Positions 55,643 to 64,000 of a DNA stretch of 64,000 bases are shown in pieces. Numbering within the stretch: position 1 is the stretch's first letter; each line of letters begins with the position of its first letter. Source of the stretch: DATFDN01 sp963830565 (lineage in GTDB: Bacteria > Pseudomonadota > Alphaproteobacteria > Acetobacterales > Acetobacteraceae). Below the pieces are notes generated by a model. That model was not told the origin of the DNA and made no database searches. It saw only the letters and a program-made list of their open reading frames with translations. Both the position numbers and the translations under genes were made by a program. Location: NCBI GenBank assembly GCA_963830565.1, contig CAWHMO010000007.1:350515-414514 (forward strand), in the 5' to 3' direction.

Positions 55643-56971
55643 GTGGCGCGTCTCCAGCGGGAGAAGGCTACCGGCTCAGGCGGCGAGGTCAACGGGAACG
55701 GTTGGCGCGGGCGGTTCGGCCAGCGTCTGCCAGCCATCCACCTTGCGCATCGTGATCTGGCCTGAGGCCATCAGGGCCCAGAACAGCATGGCCGCCGTTT
55801 CGGCCGAGGGCAGCACGGTTTGGGTTTTGATCCGTCGCTTGAACTCCTCGTGCAGTCGCTCGATTGCGTTGGTGGTCCGCGCCGACTTCCATTGGCTCGG
55901 GGGCAGGCGGAGGAAGGTGAACAGGCGATCACCGGCCTCCTCCAGGCTGGTGGCCACGGCCGGACAGCGCAGCCGCCACTTGCGCAGGAATGCCCGGCGC
56001 TTGCTCTCCACCTCCTTGGGGGTCGCGGCGTAGATCATGTCGGTGTAGTCGGCCGACACCTCCTCATGCAGCGCGTCCGGCGCGTGGGCCAATAAATTCC
56101 GATGCTTGTGAACGGTGCACCGTTGCGCGGGCACATCGGGCCACAGCGCGGCGAGCGCCCGCTCCAGTCCGGCGGCTCCGTCGATGATCAGGAACTCCGG
56201 CGTGCGCAGGCCACGGGCGAGTAGGTCATCGAGCCCGCCGCGCCATGCCGCCTCGCTCTCGCCTCCCATGTTGCGCACGGCGAGCAGCACCTTCTGCCCA
56301 TCGCGGCGCACGCCAAGCACCACCAGCAGCGAGATGGCCGTTGCCTTCCGATCAAGCCGGACCCGCACGACCGTGCCGTCCAGGATCAGGCGGACGATGT
56401 CCTCCCCGGTCAGGTCGCGCCGCTTCCAGGCATCCCAGTCGGTGCGCACCTTCCTCCACGTGCGGCTGACCACGTCCTTGCCCACCGCGCCCTTGAACAA
56501 AGCGGCCAGCGCGCGCTTGACCCGGCGCGTGTTGGTGCCCGCGAGATAGGCCCCCGCGATCAGCGCCTCGACCTGCCGGGTCATCCGGGCGTAGCGGGGC
56601 AGTGCCGTGCTGCGCTACTCCTGCATGCCGCCGTCCGTGCCAGCCATCCGGGCCCGTGGGACGCTGATCCGTACCGGGCCGAAGCTACCCGTGAGCTGGC
56701 GCTCGCGCCTCCCGTTCCGATACCCTTTCGGTGCGCTGGCATCCCGCTCGTAGCGGCCGCGCCCCAGTGCCGTCTCCAGTTCCTGCTCGATCAGCGCCTC
56801 AATGAAGCCGCGCACCCGCTCGCGTATGCCGGCCTCGATCGGGTCGAACCAAGCCTCGCCCGAAAACAGCGTCGTGTCGTCCGCCGTCGTGCTATCTTTA
56901 TCCATGGCGTGATCTCCGCCGGCGCTCGAACGCCGGTCATGGCTCGTTGAACAAGCCGGAGATTACGCCAC
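55643..56971 (-). mobile_element. IS256-family element
   Basis: About 1.33 kb. Left end GTGGCGCGTCTCC (55643-55655) and right end GGAGATTACGCCAC (56958-56971) are inverted repeats. The transposase is on the minus strand. No matching target duplication is visible in the flanks, so the locus has probably rearranged. On its right it truncates an IS630 transposase relic. Confidence 0.75.
55676..56905 (-). pseudogene. IS256-family transposase with an in-frame amber codon
   Basis: One continuous frame of 409 codons apart from a TAG at 56615-56617. N-terminal half: IEALIEQELETALGRGRYER and GYRNGRRERQLTGSFGPVRI. C-terminal half: LAGTNTRRVKRALAALF, ILDGTVVRVRL (first Asp), FLIIDGAAGLERALAALWP (second Asp), QRCTVHKHRNLLAHAP and TTNAIERLHEEFKRRIKTQ (Glu). 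The TAG stands where relatives have the conserved Trp of EWRSxALPRY (here E-stop-RSTALPRY). Everything else is intact, so suppression or reversion would restore it. Confidence 0.88.
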
Positions 56972-56975
56972 CCCG

Positions 56976-57875
56976 CTTTTCCACCACATCCGCGACGGCA
57001 CCGTCGGCCGCCGGTCTGATGCCCTCCCGCACTGTCGCAGACCAACACGGCATGGGCGCCGCGTGCGACCTCACGCTTCCCTCTTCTTGGGTGCTGATTT
57101 CAGCCAGATGATCGGCCATCGCCTCGGCATTGACGCCAGGCATGATGATCGCGGCCCCGACGACGCGGTTCGGACAGATCGCACCAAACAGATAGGCGGA
57201 GTCATAGCGATTGTCGCGCACCATCGGCGGGCGGGAGGCGATCCGGAGCCCAGATATAGGCATGTGTTCCCTTCTGGCCGACCCGGGCCTCATCCTGGAA
57301 CCATATCTCGATCGGCTTGCCGGCGGCGGAAGCCGGTAGCGCGGCCTTCACCAGGTTGGCGAAGTTTTTTTAAACGCCACCTCGGCCGCAGCATCCTTCT
57401 TCGGATGGAATGGGCGCGGTTGCAGCCGGGTCAGACCGAGCTGGCGCAGCCACTTGCCGATCGTGCTTTCATGCACCGTCACGTGGAAGCGGCGTGCAAC
57501 CTCCTCACGCAAATCCAGACAACGCCACCGCACCACCTTGTGCGTCTCCAGATCAGGCCCCTTGATGACCAGCGCCTTCAGCTCCGCCATTTGTTCTGCG
57601 GTCAGGGCCGGCGTGGGGCCTGGGCTACAGCGCGACTTCAGCCCATCAACCCCCGCTTCGTTGTAGCGATGAACCCAGTCGCGCAGTGTTTGCCGGTCCA
57701 TGCCGTTCTGCTCCGCCGCCTTGGTGCGCGCACAGCCTTCCAGAACCATCGCGATTGCTAACAGCCTGCGGACCTGCGCGCCATCGCGGCACTTGCCAGC
57801 CAACGCACGAAGCCCCGCCGCCGTGTGCTCCGTCCGCGTGATCGTCACTGCCGCCCCCATCGATCCCTCGCTCAT
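56976..57875 (-). pseudogene. IS630-family transposase relic d, truncated by IS256
   Basis: OrfA (57875 to about 57360) has the HTH LEGCARTKAAEQNGMDRQTLRDWVHRYNEAG. A seven-A run near 57366-57372 leads in the -1 frame to NFANLVKAALPAS and IWFQDEARVGQKGTHAYIWAP (first Asp region). Another one-base shift near 57248 precedes RPPMVRDNRYDSAYLFGAI. The match ends at the IS256 border, so the last catalytic residue is lost. The 200 bases upstream (57876-58078) include likely terminal sequence but no gene. Confidence 0.8.
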
Positions 57876-58078
57876 GCAAATCGTCCTTGGCGACCATCGA
57901 ATCAGAGCCGGACGCGGATGGGAATCCCAGGAAAGTCTAAGTCCAAGCGAATTGGTATTACCTGGACTTATGGTGGGCCTTTTTTAACAGGATCCACCAC
58001 GGACCGACCTACAACACGGGTACCAAGCCCCGGATTTCATTCGCTCGACGCCTCCGATGCTCAACGCCGCCTCCGCGA

Positions 58079-59323
58079 TCACGCCCTCTCGGGCACGGCG
58101 AGCGTCAGCACGCCGCTCAGCAGCAGCGCCGCCGCCATCGCGAGGAACGACAGGTCCGGGTTGCCGGTCGCCGCGTTCAGCCAGCCGACCGCGTAGGAGC
58201 CGACGAACGATCCGAGCGCGCCGCAGCTGTTGATCAGCGCGATCGCGCCGCCGGCGACGTTGCGCGGCAAGGCCTCCGCGATCCAAGCGAAGAATGGCCC
58301 GTAGGGCGCATACATCGCGCCCCCCGCGATCACCAGCAGCACGTAGCCCGGCCAGAAGCTCGATTGCCCGAGCAGGTAGGAGCCCACGAAAGCGAGCGCG
58401 CCCACGACCAGGAACGGCCAGACGAACGGCCGGCGCCGCCCGGCCCGATCCGAGAGCTGCGAGGCGGCGATCATCAGCAACGTGGCGAGCAAGTACAGGG
58501 CCGCCGACAGCCACCCCACCTCGACGATGCCGATCGTGCTGCCGGATTTGAGCATCGAGGGCAGCCAGATGACGAACCCATAGACGCCGACGCTCCAGCA
58601 GAGATATTGCAGGGACAGGATGATCACAACGGGCGAGCGGAACGCCTCGCCATAGTTGCGGACCGGACGCAGCGCGCGCTGCTCCTGCTCAAGCCTGGCC
58701 TCGAGGGCCGCCCGCTCCTCCGGCGCCAGCCAGCGCGCTTGCGCCGGATTGTCCTGGGCCAGATAGAGCCAGATGAAGCCCCAGATGATCGCCGGCGCGC
58801 CTTCGGCGATGAACATGCCGCGCCAGCCGATGGCGTGCACCAGGTAGCCGGAGACGATCGACATCCAGAGCACCGTCACCGGGTTGCCGAGGATCAGGAA
58901 GGCGTTGGCCCTCGACCGCTCCGCCTTGCTGAACCAGTGGCTCAGGAAGATCAGCATCCCCGGCAGCACCACGCTCTCCGCCACGCCCAGCAGGAATCGG
59001 TCCAGGTAGAGGAGATGGATGTCGGTGATCACGCCGATCAGCGAGGCCAGCACGCCCCAGAGCAGCAGGCTCCAGAAGATCAGCCGTTTGGCGCTGCGCT
59101 GCTCGGCGTACCAGGCGCCTGGGATCTGGAACATGAAATAGCCAAGGAAAAACAGCGCACCCAACAGCGCGTCGGCGTTTCCCGTGATGCCGAGATCCTT
59201 GGCCAGGCCCGCCGCCGAGCCGATGCTGTAATTGGCTCGATCCACGTAGGCGAGGCTGTAAGTGATGAACGCCACCGGCACCAGTCGCGCCCAGCGGCTC
59301 CCGTATTTGCGCTCGGAAGGCAT
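58079..59323 (-). CDS. MFS transporter, ACS (anion:cation symporter) family
   Basis: 414 residues with 12 predicted TM helices. The N-terminus (RLVPVAFITYSLAYVDRANYSIG), GALFFLGYFMFQIPGAWYAEQRSAK (loop 2-3 region), LLYLDRFLLGVAESVVLPGMLIFLSHWF and LSDRAGRRRPFV (loop 8-9) are typical of ACS members that import sugar acids or aromatic acids. A charged central loop (EERAALEARLEQEQRALRPVR) separates the halves. Divergent from the hydroxyacid dehydrogenase gene, so it may import its substrate. Confidence 0.88.
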   Translation of the reverse strand: MPSERKYGSRWARLVPVAFITYSLAYVDRANYSIGSAAGLAKDLGITGNADALLGALFFLGYFMFQIPGAWYAEQRSAKRLIFWSLLLWGVLASLIGVITDIHLLYLDRFLLGVAESVVLPGMLIFLSHWFSKAERSRANAFLILGNPVTVLWMSIVSGYLVHAIGWRGMFIAEGAPAIIWGFIWLYLAQDNPAQARWLAPEERAALEARLEQEQRALRPVRNYGEAFRSPVVIILSLQYLCWSVGVYGFVIWLPSMLKSGSTIGIVEVGWLSAALYLLATLLMIAASQLSDRAGRRRPFVWPFLVVGALAFVGSYLLGQSSFWPGYVLLVIAGGAMYAPYGPFFAWIAEALPRNVAGGAIALINSCGALGSFVGSYAVGWLNAATGNPDLSFLAMAAALLLSGVLTLAVPERA

Positions 59324-59443
59324 CAGGACGTTCCTCCTTTTGACCCCGCCCGCTCTCCCGCGTTAACCGACATTGGCGCAGGCTGGGGTGCCAAACGCAA
59401 CCTTGCGAAGTCCGATCCGAAACGCGAACCCGCAGGAGGACGC

Positions 59444-60364
59444 ATGAAACCCGACATCCTCATGATCGAGCCGTTGACGCGCGATGCGGAGGCCCGGCTG
59501 GACGCGACCTATCTTGTGCATCGGCTGTTCCAGGCGAGCGATCCCGCCGCCCTGCTCGCCGAAATCGGCCCGCGCGTGCGCGCCATCGTAACCGGCGGCA
59601 GCGTTGGGGGCGAGCAACGCGGTGGTCGATGCGCTGCCCGCGCTGGAGATCATCGCGATCAACGGCATCGGCACCGACGCGGTCGATCTGGAGCGGGCGC
59701 GGGCGCGCTCGGTCCGGGTGACCACCACCCCGGACGTGCTCACCGAGGACGTGGCCGACATGGCGCTGGCGCTGCTGCTCGCGGTGGCGCGGCGAATCGC
59801 CGCTGGCGACCGCTTCGTGCGCGAGGGGCGCTGGCCGTCCGGCGGGCCGCCGCTCGGCACCAAGGTCAGCGGCAAGCGGCTTGGCATCCTGGGTCTCGGC
59901 CGGATCGGCCGCGCCGTCGCCCGGCGGGCGGAGGGGTTTGGCATGACATCGCCTACACCGACCTGCGCGCGGCCGAGGACGTCGCCTACCGCCACCATCC
60001 GGCGCTCGAGGACCTTGCCCGCGCGCCGACTTTCTGGTGATCGCCGCCTCCGGCGGGCCGGCCTCACGCGGCATCGTCAACGCCGCCGTGCTCGACGCGC
60101 TCGGCCCCGAGGCATCCTGGTCAACGTCGCGCGCGGCAGCCTGGTCGACGAGCCGGCGCTGGTCGCGGCGCTTCACGAAGGGCGGCTTGGGGGCGCGGGG
60201 CTCGACGTGTTCGCCCAGGAGCCGGAGATGCCGCGGGCGCTCTGGGGATGGACAACGTCGTGCTGGAGCCGCACCAGGCGAGCGCCACGGTGGAGACAAG
60301 GCGGGCGATGGCCGACTTGGTGCTCGGAAACCTGGAGGCGCATTCGCCGGGCGGGAGCCGCTGA
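59444..60364 (+). pseudogene. D-2-hydroxyacid dehydrogenase, about five frameshifts
   Basis: ATG 59444 with CAGGAGG upstream. Assembled across frames: RAIVTGGSVG, ASNAVVDALPALEIIAINGIGTDAVDLERA, Rossmann LGILGLGRIGRAVA, IAYTDLRAAEDVAYRHHPALEDLARA, GILVNVARGSLVDEPALVAALHEGRLGGAGLDVFAQEPE and VVLEPHQASATVETRRA. Catalytic Arg (VARG), Glu (QEPE) and His (EPHQ) are present. Shifts near 59606, 59943, 60028, 60110 and 60245, mostly a lost base in GG or CC runs. Family includes hydroxypyruvate/glyoxylate reductases. Confidence 0.78.
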
Positions 60365-60550
60365 CCCCGGTCGTTAGGACGATGTGGCGGCGTCCCACAC
60401 ATGATCACACCGCGTTTGTGCAAAGCCCTGCGTCTTCTCTAGCCTTGATGCCGCCATTCACCGGCCCGGTGGCTCCGGGCAACCGCGACGCGCGCAGCAG
60501 GAGACGGGAGCATTCTCGACCCGCAGGCCATCCTAGACCGGCTGCAAGGC

Positions 60551-61350
60551 ATGGGCCGTGCGGCACGAAACTCCGTGCGGCGTCGGGCGTATGGTGTGGC
60601 ACGCCTGGGGCGACGGGCTGCCGCTGGTGCTGCTCCACGGGCGGCACCGGGTCGTGGCGGCACTGGGTGCGCAACATCGAGGCATTCGCGGACCATCGCC
60701 TCGTGGTCTGCGCCGACCTGCCGGGGCTGGGCTGCTCGGACATGCCGCCCAATGCCGAGGACCCGCCGGCGATGGCCGCGATCCTCGCGCGCGGATTGGA
60801 CGAGGTGATCGGGCCGGACAGCTTCTATGACCTGGCGGGCTTCTCCTATGGGGGCGTGATGGCCGGGGTGCTCGCGACGCGAGACCGGGGACGGGTGCGC
60901 TCGCTCACCATCGTGGGATCGGGCGGGCTCGGGGCTCCAGCGTGGGCAGACCCAACTGGTGAAATACGTACGGCACCTGGAGGGGCAAGGTACGCATCGC
61001 CGCGCATCGTGTCAATCTCGCGACTGCTGATGTTTGCCGACCCCGGCCAAAATCGACGACCTCGCGCTGCTGATCCAGGACTGGAACACGCGCCACTCGC
61101 GCCTCAAGAGCCCGCTGATCTCGCGCGGCACCTGGCTGCGCGATGCGCTGGCGCGGGCTGCGCTGCCAGGTGAACGGGATCTCGGGGTGCCCTGGATGCG
61201 CCCTCGCTGCCCGACATCGGCGCCCGCGAACGAGCCATGCGCGCGTTGCAGCCCAATCTGCGGTTTCGCGCGATCGAAGGCGCCGGCCACTGGGTCGCCT
61301 ATGAAGCCGCGGCTTCATTCAACGCCGTGCTGCGCGACGTGCTGACATAG
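60551..61350 (+). pseudogene. Alpha/beta hydrolase with several frameshifts
   Basis: Across frames: RHETPCGVGRMVWHAWGDGLPLVLLHGGTGSWRHWVRNIEAFADHRLVVCADLPGLG, nucleophile elbow LAGFSYGGVMAGVLA, IDDLALLIQDWNTRHSRLKSP and the catalytic His in IEGAGHWVAYEAAASFNAVL. At least four shifts (near 60650, 60950, 61040 and 61190). The start is uncertain; homology begins just upstream of or near 60551. C-C bond or ester hydrolase by family; the substrate is unknown. Confidence 0.7.
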
Positions 61351-61363
61351 AGGAGAGAGGACC

Positions 61364-62001
61364 GTGGACCCGCCTCCAGCCTTCCGGGAAGACCGGCTCG
61401 ACGTGCTGCACGCCGTCATCCGCGATACCGGTCTGGCTACGCTCGTCACCCTCACGGATCAGGGCCTCGTGGAAAGCCATGTGCCGCTGATGCTCGACGC
61501 CGATCCAGCGCCCTATGGCACGCTGATCGGCCATCTCGCGCGCCCAAATCCGCAGGCGACCCGCAGCCAGGCCGAACCGGAAGCACTGGCGATCTTCCAC
61601 GGGCCGGACGCCTACATCACCCCGAACTGGGTACGCGACGAAGCGCGAGCGGAAAGGTCGTGCCGACCGGCAACTACGTCGCGGTCCACGCCTATGGCCC
61701 GCTCCGCTTCTTCGATGATCCCGCGCGATTGCTGGAAATCGTCACGCGACTGACCGAGCGTCACGAATCACCACGGGCCAAGCCCTGGGTGGTCGTCGAC
61801 GCGCCGGCCGACTTCATCGCCGGCATGCTGCGCGGCATCGTCGGGTTCGAAATTCCGATCACGCGGCTGGAGGGCAAGCGGAAGATCAGCCAGAACCGGC
61901 CGCCAGCGGACCGCGCCGGCGTCATCGCGGGACTCTCGGCGGAGGGGCGGGACGACGTCGCCGTGCTGGTGCCGGTATCCGGCTGGCCGGTATCCGGCTG
62001 A
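61364..62001 (+). pseudogene. PaiB-like FMN-binding protein with a frameshift region
   Basis: GTG 61364 follows GAGGAGAGAGGACC. FREDRLDVLHAVIRDTGLATLV and GPDAYITPNW open the PaiB/FMN-binding split-barrel fold; TGNYVAVHAYGPLRFFDDP, VDAPADFIAGMLRGIVGFEIPITRLEGKRKISQNRP complete it in another frame. The break lies near 61630-61655 (around TGGGTACGCGACGAAGCGC). Relatives are called negative transcriptional regulators; many act in polyamine response. Confidence 0.78.
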
Positions 62002-62084
62002 GGGAGAGTATCAGGGAAGGTTGTCAGCGCCGCCCGCCGATGCTCAAAGCGTGCACGCTGCTGAAAACCATCCCTCGCACCCCT

Positions 62085-62758
62085 ATGGACACCATCTTTC
62101 GAGGAGACATCGCCACCCCCCGGGGCCGCGCCTTGGCTTGGGTCGACGCGCTGTTTGTCGATCATGCGGTGTTTCGGCTGCTCGACCTGGAACTTCGCCG
62201 TGGTGGCACCCGGCCGGCTGTATCGCATGAACCACCCGACACCGGGGCGCCTGTCGGCGCTGGACTTGCCGATACGGGTTCAAGACGCTCATCAACCTGC
62301 GCGGGCAAGCGCGCAACGGGTCGGATGCGCTGTCGCGCAACATGGCGGCCCGGCTCGGGCTCGACTTCATCGACATGGCGATGGAAAGCCGCGGCGCGCC
62401 GCAACTCGATCGCATTCTGCGACTGCATGAGGTCTATCGCACGATGCGCGAGCCGGCGCTGATCCACTGCAAGTCGGGCGCCGACCGCGCCGGCCTCGCC
62501 GCCGGACTGTGGGTGCTGTTCGAGGGCGGCACGGCGGCCGCGGCGCTGCGCCAGCTCTCGCCGCGCTTCGGCCATATGCGCCGCTCGCGCACGGGCGTGC
62601 TGGATGCCTTTTTCCTGCTCTATGCCCGCGAAGGGGAAGGACGAAAGCCCTTCCTGGATTGGGTGCGCGAAGATTATGACGAAGTGGCGCTGCGTCAGGC
62701 CTTCCGCGCGCATGGCTTGGCGAGCTTCGTCAATGACTGGGTGCTGGCCCATGAGTAA
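62085..62758 (+). pseudogene. Tyrosine/dual-specificity phosphatase, two frameshifts
   Basis: MDTIFRGDIATPRGRALAWVDALFVDHAVFRLL, a shift near 62185, NFAVVAPGRLYRMNHPTPGRL, a second shift near 62255, then YGFKTLINLRGQARNGSDALSRNMAARLGLDFIDMAM. The catalytic P-loop IHCKSGADRAGLAAGL (Cys, Arg) is intact in the last frame, which stays open to 62758. If repaired, about 225 residues. Such phosphatases can oppose BY-kinases of EPS loci; an EPS-type glycosyltransferase follows at 63.5 kb. Confidence 0.75.
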
Positions 62759-62784
62759 TCCGCGAGGCCGCGACCCGTCCGGCC

Positions 62785-62880
62785 ATGCGCGACGTGCCGG
62801 TCAAGACCCCCGAGCAGCAGGCGGTGCTGACCCAGCACCGGACGCGGGCGCTGCTGGTGAAGCAGCGCACTAGCGGCGTG
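62785..62880 (+). pseudogene. Short IS110-family transposase fragment
   Basis: DVPVKTPEQQAVLTQHRTRA and LLVKQRTSGVLRG match the linker region of IS110/IS1111 transposases (VPVKTPEQQAVLMQHRxRDLLxRQRT...ALRGHL). Only about 30 codons remain. The following 190 bases to 63069 contain no supported gene. Confidence 0.65.
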
Positions 62881-63069
62881 CTCCGCGGGGCCGAGGCTTT
62901 GCCCGATTTGGTCCCGCCGCCGCTCCGTCAGCCCGGCTCCCTGGCAACGACGGGTAGGACGACACCCGTGATGAAATACGCCTCACTCGCTCTGCTCGGC
63001 GGCGGCTGTGGGGTTCGCCGATCGTGGCGACCGCGCCGCTACCCGGATCGCAAAGTGGACAGCAGCGGG

Positions 63070-63444
63070 CTAGGGTGCCTGCTTCTGGAACACCATCGTG
63101 TCGCCTCCGGAGGTCAGTCGCAGTTCCTGCCCGTCTTGAGAAATCGTGTAGCTGTCCCTCTCCGTCGCTACTTGCTTCTTGCTGGCCGACGCGCTCGTGG
63201 GAGTGAAGACCATCTCGCCGGTGCCGTTGCCCGATGGCGGCCTTTGCGTGTAGGTGCCCGTCATCCGGCGGACCATCTCGTTGCCTTGCCGTGTCTCGCT
63301 GTTCCACTTGCCATCGGGCATGACTTGCATGTCGATCGTGACATTACCTCCCGCATTGGCCTTCCAATGCCCGGCAACGCTCGCATCGGCGAACGCGGCG
63401 GTCGTTGCCAGTGAAAGCAGAGCAGCCACGATGAATCCACGCAT
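63070..63444 (-). CDS. Small secreted protein, function unknown
   Basis: 124 residues. Sec signal peptide MRGFIVAALLSLATTAAFA with cleavage after AFA. The mature part (SVAGHWKANAGGNVTIDMQV...GTYTQRPPSGNGTGEMVFTP...YTISQDGQELRLTSGGDTMVF) has alternating beta-strand character with the GxW start and Tyr/Leu pattern of small lipocalin-like barrels. Periplasmic location is expected. No functional assignment. Confidence 0.72.
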   Translation of the reverse strand: MRGFIVAALLSLATTAAFADASVAGHWKANAGGNVTIDMQVMPDGKWNSETRQGNEMVRRMTGTYTQRPPSGNGTGEMVFTPTSASASKKQVATERDSYTISQDGQELRLTSGGDTMVFQKQAP

Positions 63445-63557
63445 GATCCGCCTCTTCGATGGTTTGACCCGGCCACCCCACCTGCATGGGGATGCCCTGG
63501 CAAGTCACGACGAGGTGAACGGAACCGGGGGTTCGCAGGGGGCCTCGCTCGCGGCTC

Positions 63558-64000
63558 TCAGCCGGTACGGGCGAGCGCATGGGCGCGCAGGAACGCTTCT
63601 TAGACGGCGAACTGCTTCGGCCCGGCTCAGTCCGGCGCGCGCCGTCTCGGGCAGGGCGGGTACGCCGCCTGCCGGAAGCTGGGCGATCCAGGCTTCGAGT
63701 TGGTGCGGCGATGATGGCGGGGTCGTTGGAAATCAGCCCGGCGTCACGCTCGCGGATCATCCCCGCGAGCACGCCCTTCTCGTAGCCGAGCAGCAGGATC
63801 GGCCGCAACGCGCCGAGATACTCGAAGACCTTGGCGGGAACGTTGCCTTCGTCGCTCGGGTGATCGCGCTGCAGCAATAACAGGATGTCCGCCTCCGACT
63901 GCCCGCGCGAGCGATTCCCGGTAGGTCACGCTCGGCATCACCGCGACCTGATCGCGCACGCCGTGGCGCGCAGCCAGTCCATGGACCTGCTGCTCCGAGG
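63558..64000 (-). pseudogene. Glycosyltransferase (GT4-like) C-terminal part, frameshifted, cut by window edge
   Basis: From the right edge: QVHGLAARHGVRDQVAVMPSVTYRESLA, a shift near 63900, SEADILLLLQRDHPSDEGNVPAKVFEYLGALRPILLLGYEKGVLAGMIRERDAGLI, another shift near 63710, QLEAWIAQLPAG and finally AFLRAHALARTG-stop. The EGNVPAKVFEYLGALRPIL segment is the donor-nucleotide-binding motif of GT4 transferases. The 5' part lies outside the window. Confidence 0.72.

Noticed and set aside
58364..60040. 558-codon plus-strand frame antisense to the MFS transporter
   Set aside because: Low-complexity Arg/Asp/His-rich translation without homology; only its last part coincides with the hydroxyacid dehydrogenase start.

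Overview
The window looks like a chromosomal stretch of a high-GC alphaproteobacterium, most likely Rhodospirillales/Acetobacteraceae-like. I infer this from the GC-rich coding style, the alpha-type rpsM-rpsK-rpoA-rplQ block, the TRAP, GMC and acyl-CoA gene types, and the mix of IS110, IS5/IS427, IS630, IS481, IS701, IS21 and IS256 elements. The species cannot be named from the sequence alone.

Layout. 1-6.0 kb: an XrtA/PEP-CTERM-type exopolysaccharide locus (outer-membrane barrel, tyrosine autokinase, chain-length determinant with two frameshifts and export lipoprotein on the minus strand; phosphoglycosyl transferase on the plus strand). 6.0-9.5 kb: oxidoreductases and a KDGal kinase. 9.5-11.2 kb: a 3'-truncated IS110 fused in frame to the region before a 3-methyladenine DNA glycosylase gene. 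11.2-14.0 kb: gamma-glutamyltransferase and a phasin-CBS gene. 14.3-23.5 kb: a catabolic block (deacetylase, amidase, M20 peptidase, complete TRAP transporter, amidohydrolase) containing tRNA-Pro and tRNA-Tyr. 24.3-29.0 kb: a dispersed repeat followed by four IS elements laid end to end, each separated only by one TA dinucleotide. 29.0-34.5 kb: uvrB, a FolM-like reductase, folB and uvrC, all on the minus strand. 34.9-37.3 kb: a stand-alone rpsM-rpsK-rpoA-rplQ operon with its own promoter. 37.4-38.1 kb: inverted copy of the dispersed repeat plus IS relics.

38.2-46.2 kb is the most interesting part. It is a lower-GC, six-gene, minus-strand cassette under a CRP/FNR-like palindrome. It starts with a 29-residue peptide ending in CYCCCMNLQ. 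Next come a membrane M50-type metalloprotease with a PqqD-like N-terminal domain, a large TPR protein, and a MacA-like/MacB-like tripartite exporter (adaptor, ATPase, FtsX-type permease). It lies between IS relics on both sides and looks like a self-contained peptide maturation and export system with no visible radical-SAM, YcaO or lanthionine enzyme.

47.2-54.2 kb is an acyl-CoA degradation block (thiolase-like plus DUF35 pair, two acyl-CoA dehydrogenases, nitronate-monooxygenase-like protein, enoyl-CoA hydratase). Its core is arranged around a divergent TetR gene with a 37-bp operator palindrome. 54.2-58.0 kb is an IS graveyard containing a 3' tRNA-Lys fragment that looks like an attachment-site scar. 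58.0-64 kb carries an MFS transporter and a run of genes with many single-base frameshifts (hydroxyacid dehydrogenase, alpha/beta hydrolase, PaiB-like protein, tyrosine phosphatase), a small secreted protein, and a glycosyltransferase cut by the window edge. Many frameshifts sit in homopolymers, so read errors and true decay cannot be told apart without raw data.
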